Assembly: GCF_000296855.1 (NCBI RefSeq)
Contig: NZ_CAKC01000002.1
Span: 1 to 51,951, forward strand
DNA length: 51,951 nt
DNA from: Lactobacillus gigeriorum DSM 23908 = CRBIP 24.85
GTDB lineage: Bacteria; Bacillota; Bacilli; Lactobacillales; Lactobacillaceae
Reading direction: 5' to 3'
The position numbers were made by a program, and so were the translations under genes. Positions 45,299 to 51,951 of this stretch are shown here, one piece after another. Position 1 is the first letter of the stretch. The number at the start of each line of letters is the position of its first letter. The notes under the pieces were generated by a model. It ran no database searches and had not been told where the DNA came from. It saw only the letters and a list, made by a program, of their open reading frames with translations.

Positions 45299-45420
45299 AA
45301 GAAGGGTGTCCATTGCGTAACTAATTTAGTTTAAAAGAAGCATAGTAAATAGTAATTAAAATATTAAAGGATTACTATGCACTTTTGACTATTTTAGTTA
45401 TGACAAGGGACACTCTTTTT
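45299..45420 (+). terminator. 122-nt imperfect inverted repeat with terminator-like outer stem
   Basis: The outer 13-bp stem pairs 45299-45311 with 45408-45420 (two G-T pairs) and ends in CTCTTTTT. Inner paired blocks are TAACTAA/TTTAGTTA-like (45318-45324 with 45394-45400), AAAAG/CTTTT (45333-45337 with 45382-45386) and GCATAGTAA/TTACTATGC (45340-45348 with 45372-45380). The loop is about 23 nt. Roughly 40 base pairs form in total. It could end ribF transcription, act as an attenuator, or be a MITE-like palindrome. Confidence 0.65.
45313..45324 (+). CDS. Possible three-residue upstream ORF (Met-Arg-Asn)
   Basis: TTG-CGT-AAC-TAA follows AGAAGGG (45300-45306) by 6 bases. It overlaps the left half of the long hairpin: a ribosome here would cover the 5' arm of the outer stem. 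No other start codon with a ribosome binding site was seen in the leader. Confidence 0.3.
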   Translation: MRN

Positions 45421-45470
45421 GTGTGCTCAAAAAGTCGAAAGTGTATTTCCTAGTAAGAAAGTAGGTTTAT

Positions 45471-46997
45471 ATGAGCACAATAAAAATATCCAAATTATCA
45501 TTTGCATATGAAGGAAGTAGCAAAGAAATTTTTCAACAGTTTGATTTGAATATTGATTCTAGTTGGAAATTAGGCTTAGTGGGGCGCAATGGAAGAGGAA
45601 AGACCACATTTTTAAACTTGCTACTTGGAAAATTAACAGGGACCGGGAAAATTTTTTCAACTTTAAAGTTTAATTATTTTCCTCAAAATATATCTGACCC
45701 AGAAAATCTTACCATATATGAATTGCAAGAACTTGCTACAGTTGAACAATGGGAGCTCGAACGTGAGTTAACGCTTTTGCATCTAGATACAGCTTTGCTA
45801 TGGCAACCATTTTCCTCTTTAAGTGGTGGTGAAAAAACTAAAATGCTATTAGCTTTAGCATTTGCTGATAAGGATGGATTTCCTTTACTTGATGAGCCAA
45901 CCAATCATCTTGATGAAGCATCACGTGAACATGTAGCTAATTATCTGCAGCATCATCATTCTGGCTATATTTTAGTTAGTCATGATCGTGCATTTTTGAA
46001 TCAAACTACTGATCATACTTTAGCAATTGAAAATCAAGAAATTCATCTGTATCAAGGAAATTTTGAACAATATGAAGAAGTAAAGCGACTTCGTGATGAA
46101 TATAATCAAGCAAAGAACGAACGTTTAAAAGGAGAGATAAGCAGGTTGACGCAGGTCCGTGGCAATTATAAGGACTGGTCACACACTATTGAAAATCAAA
46201 AGAAAAGTGGCCAAAAAACAGCTCATGTTATCAACCGTCGTACCCAATTAAATAAAGGTGCTATTGGCCATAAGGCAGAAAAAATGATGCGTAAAGCTAT
46301 GAATGTCGAACGTAGAATCGAAAAAAATATTGCTGAAAAACAGGGATTGATGACTAATATTGAGGAGTCACCAATGTTAACAATGAACTTTGTTCCTGAT
46401 CATCATCATACCTTGTTGCCCTGCAAAAATTTCAAATTGCAATATGACGATGATAAAACTGCTTTATTTGAAAACCAAACATTTTTAATTAATAATCATG
46501 AAATTACAGCAATTATTGGGTCAAATGGAGTGGGTAAGACGTCACTGCTAAAAAATATATTTAGCAATAGTGAAAACTTGACTCGAACGGGAGAATTAAA
46601 TCTTGTCGAAGATTTGAAAATATCATATTTACCGCAAGAATTTTCTAAGTATTGTGGCAAATTGGAGGAATTTGCCGAACAACATCAGCTTTCTTATGAA
46701 ATGCTACTTAACAATTTAAAAAAGATGGGTTTTCCAAGAGAAGATTTTGCTTTACGAATCGAAGAGATGAGCATGGGTCAACAAAAGCGTGTAGCAATTG
46801 CTAAATCATTGACTGAAGAAGCTAACTTATATCTTTGGGATGAGCCGGCAAATTATTTAGATGTATTTAATCAAGATCAGTTAATTAAGCTTCTGAAAGA
46901 AATAAAACCTGCGATGATTCTGATTGAACATGACAAATATTTTGTCGATCAAGTAGCTGACCAAATTATCGCTTTGAAAAAAATTGAAAAAATTTAG
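45471..46997 (+). CDS. ABC-F ATPase, Lsa-type (ribosome protection family)
   Basis: A 508-aa soluble protein with two ATP-binding domains and no membrane segment. The first has GRNGRGKTT (about 38), LSGGE (about 117) and [10 protein letters not shown] (about 139). The second has GSNGVGKTS (about 349), MSMGQ (about 432) and [10 protein letters not shown] (about 454). A charged interdomain linker lies at about 190-290. The N-terminus [20 protein letters not shown] closely recalls Lsa proteins. Those act on the ribosome and give resistance to lincosamides, streptogramin A and pleuromutilins. Whether this one confers resistance is inference. Its promoter and leader are described separately. AGTAGGT precedes the ATG. 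Confidence 0.82.
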   Translation: MSTIKISKLSFAYEGSSKEIFQQFDLNIDSSWKLGLVGRNGRGKTTFLNLLLGKLTGTGKIFSTLKFNYFPQNISDPENLTIYELQELATVEQWELERELTLLHLDTALLWQPFSSLSGGEKTKMLLALAFADKDGFPLLDEPTNHLDEASREHVANYLQHHHSGYILVSHDRAFLNQTTDHTLAIENQEIHLYQGNFEQYEEVKRLRDEYNQAKNERLKGEISRLTQVRGNYKDWSHTIENQKKSGQKTAHVINRRTQLNKGAIGHKAEKMMRKAMNVERRIEKNIAEKQGLMTNIEESPMLTMNFVPDHHHTLLPCKNFKLQYDDDKTALFENQTFLINNHEITAIIGSNGVGKTSLLKNIFSNSENLTRTGELNLVEDLKISYLPQEFSKYCGKLEEFAEQHQLSYEMLLNNLKKMGFPREDFALRIEEMSMGQQKRVAIAKSLTEEANLYLWDEPANYLDVFNQDQLIKLLKEIKPAMILIEHDKYFVDQVADQIIALKKIEKI

Positions 46998-47005
46998 CAG
47001 TCCTC

Positions 47006-47033
47006 TTGCTTTTTTGCTAATATTTAGTATCAT
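47006..47033 (+). promoter_or_regulatory. Promoter of hrcA-grpE-dnaK-dnaJ
   Basis: TTGCTT (47006-47011), 16-base spacer, TATCAT (47028-47033). The CIRCE operator begins 9 bases downstream, overlapping the expected transcription start. Confidence 0.55.
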
Positions 47034-47041
47034 AGTATTTG

Positions 47042-47068
47042 TTAGCACCTGGAAGGTTAGAGTGCTAA
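47042..47068 (+). promoter_or_regulatory. CIRCE operator (HrcA binding site)
   Basis: TTAGCACCT (47042-47050), 9-base spacer, GAGTGCTAA (47060-47068). The right half is a perfect consensus; the left half differs at the two innermost positions (consensus TTAGCACTC). Confidence 0.92.
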
Positions 47069-47085
47069 AAGTGAGGGCGATATTT

Positions 47086-48135
47086 ATGTTGACCGAGCGT
47101 CAAGAATTAATTTTAAAAACAATAATTCAAGATTTTACTAAAAAACATGAGCCAGTTGGTTCAAAAACAGTGATGAGTCAACTTCCAATTAAAGTTTCAA
47201 GTGCAACTATTCGAAATGAAATGGCGGTACTTGAAGATAAAGGTTTAATTGAGAAGACTCATTCATCAAGTGGACGAGTTCCATCTAGTGATGGATATCG
47301 TTACTATCTTGATCATTTGGTTGAACCACTTCAATTGCCTGAAGCGGTTTATCAAAAGATTGTTTATCAATTAGATCGACCTTTTCATCAAGTAAATGAG
47401 ATCGTTCAAGAAGCTGCTAAAATTTTGTCAGATTTGACTAATTACACGGCTTTTGCTGAAGGTCCAGAAAGCTATGATGTGATGGTTACTGGGTTTAGAA
47501 TTGTTCCATTATCTAGGAGACAGATCATGGCAATTCTCGTAACTAGCGATGGTAATATTCAAAATCAAATTTATGCTTTACCTCATCATATTCATGGGGA
47601 TGAAATTGAAAAAGCCGTTCGAATGATCAATGATGAGTTGGTAGGAAAGACTTTAAAGCAAATCACACCGACACTGTTGAAAAAACTATCGTTACAGCAA
47701 ATTGGTGGCGAACATGCTAGTGACTTATTGAGCCTTGTTCAAGATGTTATTAAGGATGCTGCCAGCGAACAAATGTATGTTGATGGACAGATAAATTTGC
47801 TTAATAATAGTTCATTGAACAACGTTAAAGATATTAGATCATTGTATGAATTAGTAGGGCATGATGATTTAATGTCATCATTAATGGATTCTAGCTCATT
47901 TGATGATTCAGGATCCTATCCAATAAAAGTTAGACTTGGCTCAGAACTTCCCAATGATTTATTAAAGGATTATAGTCTATTGACAGCGGAATATAACGTA
48001 GGAGAGCATGGTAAAGGAACAATTGCCTTGCTCGGGCCAACCAATATGCCGTATTCAGAAATGATAGGATTACTTGAATATTTTAGAAATGAATTAGCAA
48101 AAAAACTAATGGATTATTACGGAAGGTTTCAATAA
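47086..48135 (+). CDS. hrcA: Heat-inducible transcription repressor HrcA
   Basis: Represses class I heat-shock genes by binding CIRCE, with GroE as folding partner. The 349 aa from ATG 47086 start [15 protein letters not shown] winged helix follows with the family pattern [50 protein letters not shown] lies 7 bases upstream. A longer frame to 46984 would run through the promoter and CIRCE and is rejected. Autoregulated through the CIRCE just upstream. Confidence 0.96.
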   Translation: MLTERQELILKTIIQDFTKKHEPVGSKTVMSQLPIKVSSATIRNEMAVLEDKGLIEKTHSSSGRVPSSDGYRYYLDHLVEPLQLPEAVYQKIVYQLDRPFHQVNEIVQEAAKILSDLTNYTAFAEGPESYDVMVTGFRIVPLSRRQIMAILVTSDGNIQNQIYALPHHIHGDEIEKAVRMINDELVGKTLKQITPTLLKKLSLQQIGGEHASDLLSLVQDVIKDAASEQMYVDGQINLLNNSSLNNVKDIRSLYELVGHDDLMSSLMDSSSFDDSGSYPIKVRLGSELPNDLLKDYSLLTAEYNVGEHGKGTIALLGPTNMPYSEMIGLLEYFRNELAKKLMDYYGRFQ

Positions 48136-48150
48136 TAGAGGGAGGCTAAT

Positions 48151-48750
48151 GTGAGTAAAGAAGAATTTCCAAGCGAAAAAGATTTAGATCAAAAAGTAGC
48201 TAAGGTTGAGGATGCTGAAGAGGCAAAAAATGCTTCTGAGGAGCGAGTAGATTCAGATGCAAAAACTACTGATACAGAATCAGAAGTAGTAGCTTTAACG
48301 AAGAAAATAGCTGACCTTGAAGAAAAAAATCAACAATTAGAAGATAAGTATTTAAGAAGCGAAGCTGAAATTCAAAATGCACAAAATCGATATGCTAAGG
48401 AACGTGCTCAGTTAATTAAGTATGAGTCACAAAGCTTGGCTAAAGATATCTTGCCAGCAATGGATAATTTGGAACGAGCTTTAAGTGTTGAAGCAGACGA
48501 TGATGCTTCAAGACAATTGAAAAAGGGCGTTCAAATGACACTTGATGCGCTAGTCAAGTCAATGCAAGATCATGGCATTGTTGAAATTGAAGCAGATGGC
48601 GCTAAGTTTGATCCGACATTGCATCAAGCTGTACAAACTGTTGCAGCGGAGAATGATGATCAAAAAGATTGCGTCATTCAAGTCCTACAAAAGGGATATC
48701 AATATAAAGATCGGACTTTAAGACCAGCAATGGTTGTTGTCGCACAATAG
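48151..48750 (+). CDS. grpE: Nucleotide exchange factor GrpE
   Basis: Releases ADP from DnaK. The 199 aa have an acidic N-terminus (1-50), a long coiled coil (about 50-105) and a C-terminal beta domain ([45 protein letters not shown]). The start is GTG 48151 with GAGGGAGG upstream; the ATG at 48149 is followed at once by TGA. Confidence 0.96.
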   Translation: MSKEEFPSEKDLDQKVAKVEDAEEAKNASEERVDSDAKTTDTESEVVALTKKIADLEEKNQQLEDKYLRSEAEIQNAQNRYAKERAQLIKYESQSLAKDILPAMDNLERALSVEADDDASRQLKKGVQMTLDALVKSMQDHGIVEIEADGAKFDPTLHQAVQTVAAENDDQKDCVIQVLQKGYQYKDRTLRPAMVVVAQ

Positions 48751-48766
48751 AAGGGAAGAATACTAA

Positions 48767-50605
48767 ATGTCAAAAGTAATCGGAATTGACTTAGGTACTA
48801 CTAACTCCGCTGTAGCGGTTTTAGAAGGTAAAGAACCAAAGATTATTACTAATCCAGAAGGAAATAGAACTACTCCATCAGTGGTTGCTTTTAAAGATGG
48901 TGAAATTCAAGTTGGTGAAGTTGCAAAACGTCAAGCAATCACTAACCCTAACACTATTGTTTCTATTAAGCGTCACATGGGTGAAGGTGATTACAAGGTA
49001 AAAGTTGGCGATAAGGAATACACTCCACAAGAAATCTCAGCATTTATTTTGCAATACATTAAGAAGTTCTCAGAAGATTATTTAGGTGAAGAAGTAACTG
49101 ATGCTGTTATCACCGTACCTGCATACTTTAATGACGCTCAACGTCAAGCTACTAAAGATGCTGGTAAGATTGCTGGTTTGAATGTTCAAAGAATTATTAA
49201 CGAACCAACGGCTTCATCACTTGCATATGGACTAGATAAAGACGAAAACGATGAAACTGTTTTAGTTTACGACCTTGGTGGTGGTACTTTCGACGTTTCA
49301 GTTCTTCAATTGGGTGATGGTGTCTTCCAAGTATTATCAACTAATGGTGACACTGAACTTGGTGGTGATGACTTTGATAAGCGCATCATGGATTGGTTGA
49401 TTGAAAACTTCAAGAATGACAACGGTGTTGACTTGTCTAAAGACAAGATGGCAATGCAACGTTTGAAGGATGCTTCAGAAAAAGCTAAGAAAGATCTTTC
49501 AGGTGTATCTTCAACTCACATTTCATTGCCATTCATCTCAGCTGGTGAATCAGGTCCTCTTCACCTTGAAGCAGACTTAACTCGTGCTAAGTTTGAAGAA
49601 TTAACTGATGACTTGGTTCAAAAGACCAAAGTTCCATTCGATAATGCATTGAGAGATGCGGGTCTTACTGTAAATGATATTGATAAAGTTATTTTGAATG
49701 GTGGTTCAACTCGTATTCCTGCAGTTCAAAAAGCTGTTAAGGAATGGGCTGGCAAAGAACCTGACCACTCAATTAACCCTGATGAAGCAGTTGCTTTAGG
49801 TGCTGCAATTCAAGGTGGTGTTATTTCTGGTGATGTTAAGGATATCGTATTGCTTGATGTTACTCCACTTTCATTAGGTATTGAAACTATGGGTGGTGTC
49901 TTCACCAAGTTGATCGACCGTAACACTACTATCCCAACTTCAAAGAGTCAAATCTTCTCAACCGCGGCTGATAATCAACCTGCAGTTGATGTTCACGTAT
50001 TGCAAGGTGAACGCCCAATGGCAGCAGATGACAAGACTCTTGGTCGCTTCCAATTAACCGATATTCCACCTGCACCACGTGGTGTTCCTCAAATTCAAGT
50101 TACTTTTGATATCGACAAGAACGGTATTGTAAATGTATCTGCTAAGGATATGGGAACTGGTAAGGAACAAAAGATTACTATTAAGAGTTCATCTGGTTTA
50201 TCTGATGAAGAAATCAAGCGGATGCAAAAAGACGCTGAAGAACATGCAGAAGAAGATAAGAAGCGTAAAGAAGAAGCTGATCTGCGTAACGAAGTTGATC
50301 AATTGATCTTTACTGCTGAAAAGACTCTTAAGGAAACTAAGGATAAAGTTCCAGCTGATGAAACTAAGAAGGTTCAAGATGCTCTTGATGCCCTTAAGAA
50401 GGCTAAGGAAGACAACAATTTGGACGAAATGAAGGCTAAGAAGGATGAATTGTCACAGGCTGCTCAAGATTTAGCAGTTAAGCTCTACCAACAAAATGGT
50501 GGTGCTCAAGGTGCTGCTGGACAAGCTGGTCCTCAAGGTGGCAACCCTAACCCAGACAATGGCCCTCAAGATGGAACTTTCCACAAAGTAGACCCAGAGA
50601 AGTAA
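48767..50605 (+). CDS. dnaK: Chaperone DnaK (Hsp70)
   Basis: ATP-dependent protein-folding chaperone of 612 aa. The ATPase domain (about 1-355) starts [14 protein letters not shown] and has [14 protein letters not shown] and [11 protein letters not shown]. The substrate-binding domain is about 360-510 and is followed by a helical lid. The tail is Gly/Gln/Pro-rich ([15 protein letters not shown]). Like other Firmicutes DnaK it lacks the ~24-residue N-lobe insertion of E. coli DnaK. GGGAAG lies upstream of the ATG. Strong codon bias. Confidence 0.98.
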   Translation: MSKVIGIDLGTTNSAVAVLEGKEPKIITNPEGNRTTPSVVAFKDGEIQVGEVAKRQAITNPNTIVSIKRHMGEGDYKVKVGDKEYTPQEISAFILQYIKKFSEDYLGEEVTDAVITVPAYFNDAQRQATKDAGKIAGLNVQRIINEPTASSLAYGLDKDENDETVLVYDLGGGTFDVSVLQLGDGVFQVLSTNGDTELGGDDFDKRIMDWLIENFKNDNGVDLSKDKMAMQRLKDASEKAKKDLSGVSSTHISLPFISAGESGPLHLEADLTRAKFEELTDDLVQKTKVPFDNALRDAGLTVNDIDKVILNGGSTRIPAVQKAVKEWAGKEPDHSINPDEAVALGAAIQGGVISGDVKDIVLLDVTPLSLGIETMGGVFTKLIDRNTTIPTSKSQIFSTAADNQPAVDVHVLQGERPMAADDKTLGRFQLTDIPPAPRGVPQIQVTFDIDKNGIVNVSAKDMGTGKEQKITIKSSSGLSDEEIKRMQKDAEEHAEEDKKRKEEADLRNEVDQLIFTAEKTLKETKDKVPADETKKVQDALDALKKAKEDNNLDEMKAKKDELSQAAQDLAVKLYQQNGGAQGAAGQAGPQGGNPNPDNGPQDGTFHKVDPEK

Positions 50606-50634
50606 AGAGTTTATAATTTAAATAACCTATTAAG

Positions 50635-50666
50635 AAAAGAACTGCTTAAGGGTAGTTCTTTTCTTT
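50635..50666 (+). terminator. Terminator between dnaK and dnaJ
   Basis: 11-bp stem with one G-T pair (AAAAGAACTGC 50635-50645 with GTAGTTCTTTT 50652-50662), followed by CTTTTC. It would lower dnaJ relative to dnaK. Confidence 0.78.
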
Positions 50667-50687
50667 TCAATGTAAGGAGTTTAAATT

Positions 50688-51842
50688 TTGGCACAAGAAG
50701 ACTATTACAAGATCCTTGGAGTTGATCGTAATGCTAGCGATCAAGATATTAGCAAGGCATATCGTAAATTAGCAAAGAAGTATCACCCTGATTTGAACCA
50801 TGAGCCGGGTGCTGAACAAAAATATAAGGATGTAAACGAAGCCTATGAGGTACTCCACGATAAACAAAAGCGTGCACAATATGATCAATTTGGTGCAGCT
50901 GGTGTAAATGGTCAAGCTGGATTTGGTGGTCAAGGAGCTTATGGTGGCTTTGGAGGCCAAGGTTTCGGAGACTTTGGTGATATCTTTAGTGACATTTTTG
51001 GAAGTAGCTTCGGTGGTGGGCGTCGCCGTGCTAATCCAACTGATCCAGTTCGTGGTCAGGATTTAGACTACACGCTTACGATTGATTTCATGGATGCAAT
51101 TAAAGGTAAGAAGACTCAAGTTAGTTACACACGTAGTGAGACTTGTGAAACTTGTCATGGAACAGGTGCTGAAAAGGGCACACATCCTATTACTTGTGAT
51201 AAATGTCGTGGTACTGGATATATGACAGTAACTCAACAATCAGCATTTGGTGTGATTCAGCGACAAGTTGTCTGTGACAAGTGTCAAGGAAAAGGTGCTA
51301 TTATTGAGCATCCTTGCCAAACTTGTCATGGTCAAGGGGTTATTGATCGTAAGAATACAATTGAAGTAGAAATTCCAGCAGGTATTGATAATGGTCAACA
51401 ACTTCGCTATCAAGGTCAGGGTGAAGCAGGTCGAAATGGTGGCCCTTATGGTGATCTTTATATTAATTACCGCATTACGCCATCAAATGAGTTTGAACGT
51501 CGAGGAACGACTATTTATACTACTGTTCCAATTTCTTTCGCACAAGCAACTCTAGGCGATGAAATTGAGATCAAAACAGTTCATGGCTCAACTAAATTGA
51601 AGATCCCTGCAGGAACTCAGCCAAACAAGAAATTTACCATTCATGGTCAAGGTGTTCCTTACCTTCGTGGTGGTGGAAATGGTGATCAAATCACTACTGT
51701 TGAGGTCAAGATTCCTAAACAAGTAAATGAAAAACAAAGAGAAGCTTTGGTAGAATTTGTCAAAGCTAGTGGTGAATCAATTACCCCACAAGGAAAAGGC
51801 TTCTTTGAACGCCTGAAAGAAAAACTTAGTGGTGAAGAATAG
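50688..51842 (+). CDS. dnaJ: Chaperone DnaJ (Hsp40)
   Basis: Stimulates DnaK ATPase and delivers substrates. The 384 aa have a J domain with HPD (33-35), a Gly/Phe-rich linker (about 70-110), and four CxxCxGxG zinc repeats: [33 protein letters not shown]-terminal substrate-binding domains follow. The start is TTG 50688, eight bases after AAGGAG. Last visible gene of the hrcA operon, after a terminator. Confidence 0.97.
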   Translation: MAQEDYYKILGVDRNASDQDISKAYRKLAKKYHPDLNHEPGAEQKYKDVNEAYEVLHDKQKRAQYDQFGAAGVNGQAGFGGQGAYGGFGGQGFGDFGDIFSDIFGSSFGGGRRRANPTDPVRGQDLDYTLTIDFMDAIKGKKTQVSYTRSETCETCHGTGAEKGTHPITCDKCRGTGYMTVTQQSAFGVIQRQVVCDKCQGKGAIIEHPCQTCHGQGVIDRKNTIEVEIPAGIDNGQQLRYQGQGEAGRNGGPYGDLYINYRITPSNEFERRGTTIYTTVPISFAQATLGDEIEIKTVHGSTKLKIPAGTQPNKKFTIHGQGVPYLRGGGNGDQITTVEVKIPKQVNEKQREALVEFVKASGESITPQGKGFFERLKEKLSGEE

Positions 51843-51918
51843 CCATAACCTAAGAAGGCATTGAAAATAATAGCTAAGTGTAAAATAATTTGCGGTAAGG
51901 TAAAGAACAAATGAAAAA

Positions 51919-51948
51919 GGAGTCAAATCCCCCTAGGGACTTGACTCC
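51919..51948 (-). terminator. Hairpin at the right edge, terminator of an incoming minus-strand gene
   Basis: A 12-bp stem with one mismatch: GGAGTCAA (51919-51926) with TTGACTCC (51941-51948), then TCCC/GGGA and loop CCTA. On the minus strand it is followed by TTTTTCAT (51918-51911), making it a good terminator in that direction. On the plus strand it is followed by AAA, so it is not evidently a dnaJ terminator. Confidence 0.6.
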
Positions 51949-51951
51949 AAA

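Larger units (their letters stand above)
45282..45470 (+). promoter_or_regulatory. Long leader of the ABC-F gene (candidate attenuator)
   Basis: About 190 nt from the predicted start to the ABC-F ATG, with no protein homology. It contains a mini-ORF (45313-45324), a long imperfect hairpin (45299-45420) whose 3' arm ends in TTTTT, and about 50 bases (45421-45470) with the gene's ribosome binding site. Ribosome-mediated attenuation is established for several antibiotic-resistance ABC-F genes; this leader has the required parts, but function is inferred. Confidence 0.5.

Noticed and set aside
46984-47085. N-terminal hydrophobic extension of HrcA
   Set aside because: The extension is a translation of the promoter and CIRCE region. 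HrcA is soluble and starts MLTERQ at 47086.
1-51951. tRNA, rRNA, CRISPR, prophage or toxin-antitoxin loci
   Set aside because: Looked for in every intergenic gap. None has a cloverleaf, rRNA segment, spaced repeats or suitable small gene pairs; gaps are short and filled by promoters, leaders and terminators.

Overview
The window is a low-GC Firmicute chromosome segment. Gene order and protein sequences match the core genome of Lactobacillus in the narrow sense (acidophilus/crispatus/helveticus/johnsonii type). This assignment rests on recognisable families: C69 dipeptidase PepD, M13 peptidase PepO, PolC-type DNA polymerase, the hrcA-grpE-dnaK-dnaJ operon and a lactobacillar plsC-like protein. 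Frequent TTG/GTG starts after strong Shine-Dalgarno sequences fit the same group. Almost everything is vertically inherited housekeeping content. The accessory signals are an insertion-sequence end that cuts an oppA-type gene at the extreme left, and an Lsa-type ABC-F gene with an elaborate leader at 45.25-45.47 kb.

Layout. 1-1583: outward-facing IS end, then a 5'-truncated oligopeptide-binding protein gene. 1644-8727: rnc-smc-ftsY-pepD, closed by a bidirectional terminator shared with a minus-strand amino-acid permease. 10.2-12.04 kb: ylxM-ffh (signal recognition particle). 12.07-16.09 kb: rpsP, rimM, trmD, two membrane bPH2-domain genes, and rplS with its own promoter and L19-type leader. 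16.2-24.1 kb: oxidoreductase, SGNH hydrolase, two small conserved genes (UPF0291, UPF0154), a heterodimeric ABC exporter and pepO. pepO converges on a plsC-like gene (24.1-24.7 kb). 24.8-25.8 kb: a fused tRNA methyltransferase/GIY-YIG protein. 25.8-27.67 kb: rpsB-tsf behind a structured leader. 27.7-37.9 kb: pyrH-frr-uppS-cdsA-rseP-proS-polC. 37.9-43.39 kb: rimP-nusA-rnpM-ylxQ-infB-rbfA, with a terminator-like hairpin between its promoter and its first gene. 43.4-45.26 kb: truB-ribF. 45.25-47.0 kb: the ABC-F gene. 47.0-51.84 kb: hrcA-grpE-dnaK-dnaJ under a CIRCE operator. A hairpin at the right edge looks like a terminator for a gene arriving from the right.

The genes are mainly translation (S16, L19, S2, EF-Ts, RRF, IF2, RimM, TrmD, RimP, RbfA, TruB, ProS), protein export (FtsY, Ffh, YlxM), chromosome maintenance (SMC, PolC), envelope lipid synthesis (UppS, CdsA, PlsC-like) and proteostasis (HrcA regulon, RseP). 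The most interesting candidate is the ABC-F leader. It has a good promoter overlapping the end of ribF and a four-codon mini-ORF (TTG-CGT-AAC-TAA) with a strong ribosome binding site. A ~122-nt near-palindrome ending in a U-run follows. Together these have the architecture expected of ribosome-mediated transcription attenuation. No tRNA, rRNA or CRISPR array was seen, and no gene-free stretch exceeds about 210 bases.
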